A DNA stretch of 64,000 nucleotides from Plotosus lineatus (Eukaryota > Chordata > Actinopteri > Siluriformes > Plotosidae): the NCBI GenBank assembly GCA_024760905.1, contig CM045732.1, positions 52,057,996-52,121,995 on the forward strand, in the 5' to 3' direction. The stretch's first letter is position 1; every line of letters starts with the position of its first letter. Both the position numbers and the translations under genes were made by a program. Below the pieces are notes generated by a model, which saw only the letters and a program-made list of their open reading frames with translations, was not told the DNA's origin and ran no database searches. Shown here one piece after another: positions 55,385-64,000 of the stretch.

Positions 55385-55876
55385 CAGGGCTCCCTCACTA
55401 CTTCGTACTTCAATTCATGCTGCTCCAGTGCATCACGTTTTTTAAAAAAATATTCATTGAATTAAAAAATAAGGAAATTAAGGAAGTATGGAGGGAAAAA
55501 GTTAAGGAAAATGCCACAAAACAAGGCCAATTACGCAAAAAAACAAACAAACAAACAAAAAAAACCCCAAACCAACACAAAACAAAAAACAACCCAAAAC
55601 CTCCCATCAAAATTAATTACATTGTTGTGAGGTGAGTACGAGCATGCACACATGCGTGCGTGCGCATCTGTATGTGTGTGCATTTATATTTTATTTACAT
55701 CTTATACATTATTTTTTAATGTTTATTTGTTATTATAAGCATTTATAGCATTGGATATATATGTATTAATTTATATGTATGTATAAGTCGGGGGTGGGAG
55801 TGGGGGGTGATCCTACTTCGCGGATTTCGGTGGTCGCATGGGGATCTCGGTCCCAATTAACAGTGAGAGATCCCTG
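55385..55876. mobile_element. Tigger-like MITE, fourth family
   Basis: The left CAGGGCTCCCTCACTACTTC and inner TTCAATTCATGCTGCTCCAG resemble a widespread fish MITE with 'ccctcgctacttcgcg' ends (from memory). The right end GAGAGATCCCTG is followed by TA. The left TA is not preserved. Confidence 0.6.
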
Positions 55877-56329
55877 TATATGAAACCTCAAAATATTAGA
55901 AAAAACTATTTTCCGTTTGTCATGTACACTTTAGGTTTTCATTATGGTACAGTATTTGTATCGAGTTTATTAGTAATTATTATAATGGTCTGATGTTCCT
56001 GCCTTCAACAATAACAAAAACAAAATGTTCCCAATCCTGCTTGTGTTTATCTGCTTGAGTCTTTGAGGTTGAAAAGGCCAGACGCTGGTGTAAAGTTACC
56101 CAGGTAAAAGGAGGCGCCAGGCAGTTTGACACAGTCTCACCTCTTCTAACTGCTGTTAGTGTGAGGAAATGTTCTTATAGAGGAGCGGCCATGCGTTCAA
56201 ATGAGCAACATTAGCTATTCTACCTTTGTGTTCATGCAGGCAATTCTCAGCTTGCTCTGCTTGGAGAACAGTGGATTTAGTAGTGAGATCTTAGAAATTA
56301 GGTTCCTATTTGATTATGTTTTGGTATAG
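55877..56329. other. Spacer
   Basis: Nothing recognised. Confidence 0.3.
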
Positions 56330-56542
56330 GGCGGTGTGGTGGTCCAGCGATTAGTACGTCTGTCTCACAGCAAGGAGGCCTGGGTTCGATTTCTAGGCTT
56401 GGGTGTCTCGGAGTTTGCATATCCTCCCTGTGCTTGTGTGGGTTTCCTCCGGGTACTCTGGTTTCTTCATACAGTCCAAAAACATAAACAGTAGGCTAAA
56501 TAGCTATTTCAAACTGCCCTAAGGTCTCATGTACGTGGGAAA

Positions 56543-56605
<63 letters not shown>

Positions 56606-56725
56606 GGCCTTGCAATGGCCTGGTGAGCTGGTCAGGGTGTACCCTGCCTTTGCCCCTAGTCAGTTGAGATGGGCACCAGCCTCCATGCAACCTTAATTAG
56701 ATATAAGTGGCTTAGAAAATGAATG
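56330..56725 (+). mobile_element. SINE C with internal (GT)30
   Basis: Head GGCGGTGTGGTGGTCCAGCG with GGGTTCGATTTC, body GGGTTTCCTCCGGGTACTCT, tail TAGTCAGTTGAGATGGGCAC ending (AATG)n. A GT run at about 56545-56604 has expanded in the body. Confidence 0.88.
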
Positions 56726-56739
56726 AATGTTTTTAGTAT

Positions 56740-57085
56740 ATCATGTTATTGGCACAATGGTCCACTTCAGAGCAAGCAGGTCCTAGGTTTGACTCCCAGG
56801 TTTGGCATGGGTGTGCTTATGTGGAGTTTGCATGTTCTCTTTGGGTTTTTTCCACTAAGTACTCCAGGTTTTTTTCCACAATCAAAAGACGTGCACATTA
56901 GACCAGGTGGCTGTTCCAAATTGCCACTGGGTGTGAGTGTGTTTGTGAATTTATTTTTGTGTTTTGGCCCTGCACTGGTTTGATGCGCTGTTCGGGGCAT
57001 AATCATTATTCACATGGATTAGGCTGAGATAGGCTTTAGCTTCACCCCTGAGTCTGATGTAATTACATGCTTTGACAAATGAGTG
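56740..57085 (+). mobile_element. SINE C, diverged, whose tail seeds the next satellite
   Basis: Body GAGTTTGCATGTTCTCTTTG, AAATTGCCACTGGGTGTGAG and tail GGCTGAGATAGGCTTTAGCT; ends ACAAATGAGTGAGTGAGTGA. Confidence 0.75.
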
Positions 57086-57945
57086 AGTGAGTGAAGTCAG
57101 TGATGAGTGATGAGTGAGTGAGTGAGTGAGTGAGTGATGAGTGAGTGAGTGAGTGAGTGAGTGATGAGTGAGTGAGTTAGTGAGTGAGTGATGAGTGAGT
57201 GAGTGATTAGTGAGTGTGTGATTAGTGAGGGATGAGTGAGTGATGAATGAGCAATGAGTGAGTGAGTTAGTGAGTGAGTGATGAGTGAGTGATGAGTAAA
57301 TGAGTGAGTGAGCGATGAGTGAATGAGTGAATGAGTGAGTGATGAGCAATGAGTGAGTGAGTTAGTGAGTTAGTGAATGAGTGAGTGAGTGATGAGTGAG
57401 TGAGTGATTAGTGAGTGAGTGATCAGTGAGTGTGTGATTAGTGAGTGATGACTGAGCGATGAGTGAGTGAGTTAGTGAGTGAGTGATGAGTGAGTGATGA
57501 GTAAATGAGTGAGTGAGCGATGAGTGAATGAGTGAATGAGTGAGTGATGAGCGATGAGTGAGTCAGTGAGTGAGTGAGTGATGAGTGAGTGATGAGTGAC
57601 TGACTGAGTGAGTGATGAGTGAGTGAGTGAGTGAATGATGAGTGAATGAGTGAATGAGTGAGTGAAAAGTGAATGATGAGTGAGTGATGAGTGATGAGTG
57701 AGTGATAAGTGAATAAGTGAGGGAGTGAGTGAGTGATGAGTGATGAGTGAGTGATGAGTGAGTGAGTGAGTGAGTGATGAGTGACTGAGTGACTGAGTGA
57801 TGAGTGAGTGAGTGAATGATGAGTGAATGAGTGAATGAGTGGGTGTAAAGTGAATGATGACTGAATGAGTGAGTGATGAGTGACTGATGAGTGATGAGTG
57901 AGTGAGGGAGTGATGAGTGAGTAAGTGAGTGAATGACATGAAGGA
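57075..57945 (+). repeat. GAGT-type tandem array with higher-order units
   Basis: About 0.87 kb built from GAGT/GATGAGT units. Larger blocks repeat: GAGTAAATGAGTGAGTGAGC at 57294 and 57499 (205 bp apart); GTGAATGATGAGTGAATGAG at 57631 and 57812 (181 bp apart). Long Thr/His/Ser/Leu open frames on the minus strand are artefacts of the repeat. Confidence 0.95.
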
Positions 57946-59139
57946 AGTTTTGCTTTGTAGACAATATAGTGATATTCATACAATTCATGACGGGACTTGA
58001 ATAAAGCAGTACAGTATTTGGCCAGAACATTCACAGCCAAAGTCTGTTATTTGTTATTTTTTACTCTCCATTTTCCTTTCACAGCTTTACTTGCTTGCTT
58101 TGTACATAGTCTATTGTAATATATTATTTTCAGGACCTGGCTTGAGTCATATGTTTTATTTTGGAAATTCTTTTGTCAAAGGAAAATTGTAATGCCAAGT
58201 GTTGTTCACTGTGGCTTGCCAACGGAATTCATAAAGCTATGAGATAATTTGCGAGTGTTTGTGGTGCAGCAGTGGCCATCTCTCATGTCATCCATCACTT
58301 ACTATTTGTCAGCCATTTGTAAGTCACACTTGGAGTTTGAAAGAGGCAAGGCTTTCACCGGGGAGGCATTCCCACACATTGCGGAATCTTTCAGAACAAC
58401 CATATGATTACTTTCACATTAATGGCTCTGTGAGAATACAGAGATGTTCCCTCAGATGGATCTATCAAATCTTGCTTATTACAAGGATGAGGGACATCTG
58501 AAACCAAAAGGGCCAAAACATCAGTTTCTTTTTAAAAACCTACCCCATGCATTTGGTCTTCTCAGACAGTTGCTCGTGCCAAATGCAATATATTAATAGT
58601 TTAAATCAAAACAGAATGTTTCCTTTTTACTCAAATATTTCCCAATGTCAAGGCAAGAGTCCTTTCTGTGCAATTCAGCTTAACAATGTGGATACTTCAT
58701 GGATATTAAAGTTTGTGTTGTGGCTCATGACATACTTTATTTATATTTATCAATCACTGAAGGAAGGTTATGTGATCACTGATTACCTGCTTGTGTAAGA
58801 CATGGTGGACTTCCTCTTGCCAAGTTGCCAGCAACAGACTGCAGCCTTAACATACATCATAATTGCATATTCATAAGAATTGATGCATATCAACTTTTCT
58901 TTTAAAAAAATGTTAAGGCAAAAGGAAAAGGTCGGTGACAACTACTTTTTTAAATATATCCAACAAAAATTAATAAAAGTCACTAAAATTATATGTATAT
59001 TTTTATTTCATTTACTCAGTAATTTTCAATAACTGTTTTATCCTGGTCTGGATTCTGAAACCTATAAAGAACACTGGGCATGAGGTCAGAAATAACCATG
59101 GACTGGAGCACAGTACCATACACACACTTTCACACACTT

Positions 59140-59197
<58 letters not shown>

Positions 59198-59371
59198 TTG
59201 GTTGTGGGGATATTAAATATTTCTACTGTTTATTAAATTCTCAAATTTACGATCTGGATGGCATCCTGAGCATGAGAGATGCATTTTTTTAATGAGCCAC
59301 TATACTAGTTGTATCATATGTGGATGTCGGCATACAAATGTAATTTAGCACAACACATTTTACTATTTATA
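57946..59371. other. Spacer with a (GT)n
   Basis: Mostly unique AT-rich DNA. (GT)27 at 59142-59196 is preceded by CACACACTTAAGTG, forming a short palindrome. No gene recognised. Confidence 0.35.
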
Positions 59372-60158
59372 CAGTAAAACCTCCGCTGATGAACGCTTAA
59401 GCTCACGAACTTTTCGCCTCAAGAACATTAAATTTGCGAGCATATAGTCTCTGCTGACGAACTAGTTTTCGGCGGACGAACCAAACCACGCGGTCGAACA
59501 GCGCCACGGAGGCAGCCACGAGAAGCTGACGCACGCTCACGGCGTCCCAGTTCGTCACCCCCTTTCTTTGAGTGCGGAAGTGGTTTGTGTTTGATAGACA
59601 TTTTGGACCATATTGAGTGTACTTTTGCTATTATGGGACCAAAAAAGACCCCACCACAGGCGGAGATGTGTGTCGAGAGAACGAGGTGTGCGTTTGTGTG
59701 ACTCAGCGTCCCAGTACCAGTACGCTAAGTCTACCATTGCTCCCATCCTTAAGAACAAGGAAGCTATTAAGGGTGCGTGTGTGGCTAAGGGTGTTTCCAA
59801 ACAGTAGGCGTTTCCAAACACTCCTTCCAAACAGTAAGTCCCTCCCTCCCTCCTCCTCCCACTCCATTCCATCAAGCCATCAACTACCATCACAAAGGTA
59901 AATAAAACGACTTTATTATACAGTACAGTTTATTTCTTTAATTACAATACAATAGCACATTTATTATACATAAAATAAGGTATATTTTTGTGTAGTTTTA
60001 AGGCTTATTTAGTAGAAAATTATGTTTTATGGGGACCTGGGAACAGATTATTCTCATTTTAATGGTTTCTTATGGGAAATAAATGTTCGGAAGACGAACT
60101 TTTCGCCTTACACACACTTTCTGGGAACCAATTATGTTCGTGAGCTGAGGTATCACTG
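59372..60158 (+). mobile_element. Tigger/pogo-type non-autonomous transposon, copy 2
   Basis: Reverse-oriented relative of 14241-15034 with the same deletion structure. Ends CAGTAAAACCTCCGCTGATG and, inward, CAGTGATACCTCAGCTCACG; TA intact on both sides (59370-59371, 60159-60160). Confidence 0.92.
59633..59807 (+). pseudogene. Tigger-type transposase HTH fragment
   Basis: ATG at 59633, MGPKKTPPQ, then a frame disturbance near 59655-59685 relative to copy 1. Coding continues RGVRLCDSASQYQYAKSTIA then PILKNKEAIKGACVAKGVSK and a stop. Only the first HTH of the transposase is present. It ends at the same point as copy 1. Confidence 0.72.
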
Positions 60159-60226
60159 TACTGATTTTAGATGGTTGCTTTGTGTTTGGTGATCAGTGCT
60201 TGTTACTGAAGAGATAACAGTTGATT

Positions 60227-60548
60227 CTTTTTTTCCTTTTGGCTGTTCTCTTTTTCTCAGAGCTCGCCACAGCGAATCATCTGCCTCCATCTTCATGGAA
60301 GTCATATCAATAATTTGGCGTAGGTTCTTATGTCGGATGCCCTTCCTGACACAACCCTTTAGCAAGGGGCAGAAACACGCTGACGGCTATGCAACTACTC
60401 TTTAAGAAAGTCAGCAATGGTTCCTTTACATGAACCTCTCACCACAGACAGTGAGAGACATGGCCGGCCTTTGATAACCCAGTTAGCTGCACTGGGGGGG
60501 GGGGGATCAGCGATCAGTGCCCTTTACCACCAGGCCACTGCTGCCCTG
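60227..60548 (-). mobile_element. tRNA-derived SINE H1/B
   Basis: Tail B complement (CCTTTTGGCTGTTCTCTTTT, TCGGATGCCCTTCCTGACAC), H1 body, G-run, shortened head. TSD GATAACAGTTGATT at 60213-60226 and 60549-60562. The tail carries about 25 extra bases (ATCTTCATGGAAGTCATATC). Confidence 0.92.
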
Positions 60549-60562
60549 GATAACAGTTGATT

Positions 60563-61636
60563 TTATCTGAATGAAGCTTTTGAAAAAATCTTTTGCTCAG
60601 TCCATGCATGTACTGTACTCACATACATTTTCTAGATAAAAATTGAGCATACTTTAATATGCTCTTCAAAGACCCCCCCAGCAATAATCGAACCTGTACT
60701 TCCTTACTATAAATATCACTGACTTTTAAAAAGACATAGCAAGAGAGAGTTTCAGTTTGTGGGCTTCTTCCAAGCCACACAATGTCAATTCCAATTTACA
60801 TACAACTCATTTTACAAGTGAGGCGCTACTGCTGGGTATCCACACAGGCTACAATAACAACAGGACATTTGCCTGTTTCTCTTTCTTTATAGAAAGCATT
60901 AAAATTGAGACCTTCTCCCATTACTGATGTTTCCTTTGTAGTTTATCAAATAAATGAGAGAAGCAGCAGGACATAGAGAGGTGCATCTCCTGCTGTGCTT
61001 CTTATGAGATATTTGCTCATAATACACCAGGTATTTATCTCAGTCTTTCAATCTATTATTTTTTCTGTCAGTAAAGTCTGATATTAAAAATCTGAAGCCT
61101 TCACTAATCATTACCCCCGACTGTAGTATTTCAGTGCAAGCCTGTACATGGAGCATTAGAAAGCTGATTCAGTCAGGTTGTTTTCAAAGAACATGATAGA
61201 TCGTACAGACAACTTCTCTATTTTCACACTACTATTTTCACAAGACAAGGAAACAGTTTTCCTTGTTTCACCTTTTATCTACGAGTCCCCAGAGACAGAA
61301 GGTCAATAGGTTCCAGGCAGGAATATAGGAACACGCTTTCCAATAAAATGAGCCAACTCTGATCGGGTTGTGCGGAGGGAAAATGAAAACCAGGCTGACT
61401 GCTCGGATCATGTTCAAAATGATCTAAATCAATGCCAGATCAAGTGCAGATACAGTCAAGGTAGTTTAGGCCCTCTGATTTACGACTAAATTTAGCCGGT
61501 ACCGCACCTCGTCAGTGCGGAAGACGTCTCCACAGATTGCTGAGACTGTGAGGGAGGTTCATAAACTTAAATCTTATTGGTTGTTGAGGCTCACAGCAGT
61601 TGCAACTTTGAAAAGCCTCAAAAATCGATAGCCTTT
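60563..61636. promoter_or_regulatory. Repeat-free stretch, possible conserved non-coding DNA
   Basis: About 1 kb without repeats or microsatellites, in an otherwise repeat-dense region. No coding signal. Regulatory role is a guess. Confidence 0.2.
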
Positions 61637-61650
61637 CAGAAAGCTCTACT

Positions 61651-61909
61651 TCTTCTTCTTTTCCGTTCGGCTGCTCGCTTTCTCAGGGGTCGCCACAGCG
61701 AATCATCTGATTCGCATGTTTGATTTGGCATAGGTTTTTATGTCGGATGCCCTTTCTGACACAACCCTTAGCAAGGGGCAGAAACACACTGACGGCTTTG
61801 CAGCTACTCTTTATAAAAGTCAGCAGTGGTTCTTTTACGTGAACATCTCACCAAAGACAGTGAGAGACATGGCCGGCCTTTGATAACCCAGTTAGCTGCA
61901 CTCGGGGGA
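61651..61909 (-). mobile_element. 5'-truncated SINE H1/B with 14-bp TSD
   Basis: Tail B ((TTC)n, CTCAGGGGTCGCCACAGCGA) and H1 body up to CAGTTAGCTGCAC; the tRNA head is missing. TSD CAGAAAGCTCTACT is perfect at 61637-61650 and 61910-61923, so truncation happened during insertion, as in LINE-type integration. Confidence 0.93.
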
Positions 61910-61947
61910 CAGAAAGCTCTACTAAACAATATTTTTTACCCTTAATG

Positions 61948-62547
61948 CGGTGCTTCTCAATTATTTTCTGTGGCTCTCCGCCTAGGAAGAAAAAAAATAT
62001 TTCACGCCTCCCCCCCACCGCCCCGCGAGCGACTATAAGTCGTATTATTTGTCTATAAAATTGTTATTAGCGCACCTCTGCATAACATTGTATCTTTATT
62101 AACATTAAAAACAAAAAAGAAAGAATACAGTAGTTCAACTTACAATAAAGGAAAACTTCATTAACATTGTTTTTTAATCTGTAATTAAAAAGATTTAAAG
62201 TGCACCAATGTGCCTGAAAAAATAAAAAAAATGCATCCATATTTTAAATTCATTTAACTTACTTATGTGTTAATATCTCCGTCTCTCTGCACCTTTCTCT
62301 TCGTTCCTCTTAGAAATTTTCCCGTGTTGTTTCTTGAGGGGTTGTTTACTGCACTTTATATCGTTTGCTTATTTGAAAAATCACTACATCATAGCAAGAC
62401 ACCGAGAGTGCCACTGCCAACTAATGAAGTGGAGGTGCAATTACACTTAAATCTCGTACACAATTCCGGAAAAGTATGTTCCCCAGGGTCATACGCGCTC
62501 CCCCAGGCATCACACCGTGCCCACCCCACACTATTTGAGAAGCACGG
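61948..62547. mobile_element. 600-bp hAT MITE with perfect 8-bp TSD
   Basis: Ends CGGTGCTTCTCAATTATTTT and, inward, CCGTGCTTCTCAAATAGTGT. TSD CCTTAATG at 61940-61947 and 62548-62555. No transposase seen. Confidence 0.9.
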
Positions 62548-62881
62548 CCTTAATGTAATATATCGTGACATGCCTTCATCCTTTTTGTGAATGGGTCTCC
62601 ATTGTTCCAGTTAAGAAAATGTGATTTTAATAAGGAGAGGTGAACGGTTTAAGTGGTCATGCATTACCCGTGAAATATGCCCTTGTTAAGGATGAAGGAT
62701 TGGGTTACATTTTGCTATGATGGCTTAATTTGGAGTCTAAGTTTGTTTTAAAGTTTCTAGTTTTAGAAACAATAGAAAATTAGTTTTTGTGCAGCGAAGG
62801 AGGCAAATAACATCTCACTATTTTCGTCAACTATGCTTATATACTTTCCCACTTTAAACATGCATTTAGATTTTAAATTTG

Positions 62882-62914
62882 TCTCTCTCTCTCTCCCACA
62901 CACACACACTCTTT

Positions 62915-62956
<42 letters not shown>
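62882..62956 (+). repeat. (CT)n(CA)n - TTTAAG - (TG)n microsatellite
   Basis: CA run followed after a few bases by a TG run: an inverted pair able to extrude as a hairpin. Confidence 0.95.
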
Positions 62957-62959
<3 letters not shown>

Positions 62960-64000
62960 TATTTCACTATTTCTCATTTATTCTTATTTGCTTAATCTCT
63001 GTACACCCTCTTAAATGCTTTAGGTTTTTTTTTCGTACAATGAGTGAAGCTAACCAGCATCAAATTCCATGTTTGTGTTCACTTTTTGCAGCCACTAATG
63101 CTGATTCTGGTTCTTATTCTGATATATAATCCCTGGCTTAATCTGTGCATAAAACACGACGCTTAAATCAGCATTACTTCCCAGTCGGTTATGCGATCTG
63201 TACATTCATTGTGTCAGAATTTCTTGTAAAAAGAGTGAAGAAATATGTCATCATCATGATGATGGCAATGCTGTGTTGTCATGAGGGTGACTGATAGTTG
63301 TGAACAGTACTGGCTTTTCATGGTTCATTGCTATACTACCCTGATAGCAAAGCACAGGTCCAGTCCTGCTCTTTCCAAATATGCTTTACTCATATGTTCT
63401 CCTGTCTTTCCTGTTCCAGTATCAGAATTCCAACATGTGTCGCTCCAGTTTCTCACCCTGTTATATTGAAGTTTCCGTTTGTATCAAGTCAGTTTGATTC
63501 AGTTTCCAGCTCTGCATTTCTCAAAGTTAAGCCCATTACAAACAACAAAATAATACAATACCACCGGTAAAAAGGGAAGAAACAAAGGTAAAAAAGATTA
63601 TTATTTGTTCTCATATGTGTCTGCATGCATGTATGTTAAGGTGAGTGAATGTCTGGGTATTGAACTTTGTGTTCTACAGGATGTAAAAGTGCCCTATAGC
63701 AAGGCGCTAAAAGAACAATTAGATTATGCACTGGTGACATCATCAGCCAAACAGGTTTTCATGCATATCATCCAATGAAGCAGGGCAAGTTATTTGAACT
63801 GAGCACATGAAAGACCCCAAACAGCACGTTCTCATTTTAAGTAACATAACCTAAACTTGTGGCCCTAATAGCTTCATATGTATCTGTTGTAAGAGCTCTG
63901 GTGTGGTCTGTTTGTTGTTAAGCATGCCACAAGGGCCTTCTAGGCAATGGAACAGACTTCTTTCACACGTCTGCTATAGTAGTTATTAGGTTATGCGCTA
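62957..64000. other. Spacer at window end
   Basis: AT-rich; no gene or repeat recognised. Open frames of 60-80 codons near 63281-63570 have no recognisable motif. Confidence 0.3.

Noticed and set aside
57438..58040. 200-codon minus-strand frame rich in Thr, His, Ser, Leu
   Set aside because: A translation artefact of the GAGT tandem array; several frames are open for the same reason.

Overview
The window looks like non-genic DNA from a ray-finned (probably teleost) fish. I base this on the repeat mix: several tRNA-derived SINE families, RTE-type LINEs of the kind often mis-annotated as 'craniofacial development protein 2-like', Tc1, Tigger/pogo and hAT DNA transposons with their MITEs, and very long (CA)n, (TA)n and (TAA)n microsatellites. 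I found no host protein-coding gene, rRNA, free-standing tRNA, CRISPR array or operon. Every protein signal I can support belongs to a transposable element. The species cannot be named from this sequence.

Layout. 1-14 kb: AT-rich background studded with SINEs (several with clear target-site duplications, TSDs), plus a 39-bp-stem hairpin at 6132-6216. 14-21 kb: a dense DNA-transposon block with two Tigger-type elements, one carrying a nested MITE; a 1.06-kb hAT with a perfect 8-bp TSD that landed in the end of an unclassified TIR element; a third Tigger-type MITE; then a possibly conserved non-coding stretch with a hairpin. 22.7-24.3 kb: a decayed LINE pol pseudogene. 25-28.5 kb: two related hAT derivatives with zinc-finger transposase remnants. 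29.2-30.8 kb: an RTE that lost its reverse transcriptase but keeps a 381-codon ORF and a 17-bp TSD, inside an older SINE. 31-33.5 kb: SINE-in-SINE nesting and a Tc1 scrap. 36.2-37 kb: a pogo-type element that keeps two DNA-binding domains but no DDE domain. 40.2-41.7 kb: a Tc1 element with long inverted ends and a broken transposase. 41.8-44.1 kb: SINEs and a Tigger-like element. 44.2-47.3 kb: a nearly full-length RTE broken by one single-base frameshift. 47.3-52 kb: a SINE, Tigger-like and hAT remnants, a third deleted RTE, and a LINE endonuclease fragment with an inverted repeat. 53-58 kb: microsatellites, SINEs and an 0.87-kb GAGT-type tandem array. 59.4-62.5 kb: the opposite-orientation partner of the 14.2-kb Tigger derivative, two SINEs and a 600-bp hAT MITE with a perfect TSD.

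How the parts relate. SINE heads and tails are mixed. Head H1 occurs with tail 'A' (L2/CR1-like, ending in an AATG-type repeat) and with tail 'B', which matches the 3' end and also a 5'-UTR piece of the RTE elements here. A different head (SINE C) uses tail A. RTE is therefore the likely mobilising partner of H1/B SINEs. Several DNA transposons here are non-autonomous derivatives that keep only DNA-binding coding segments. All family names rest on motif recognition by eye; no database search was run.
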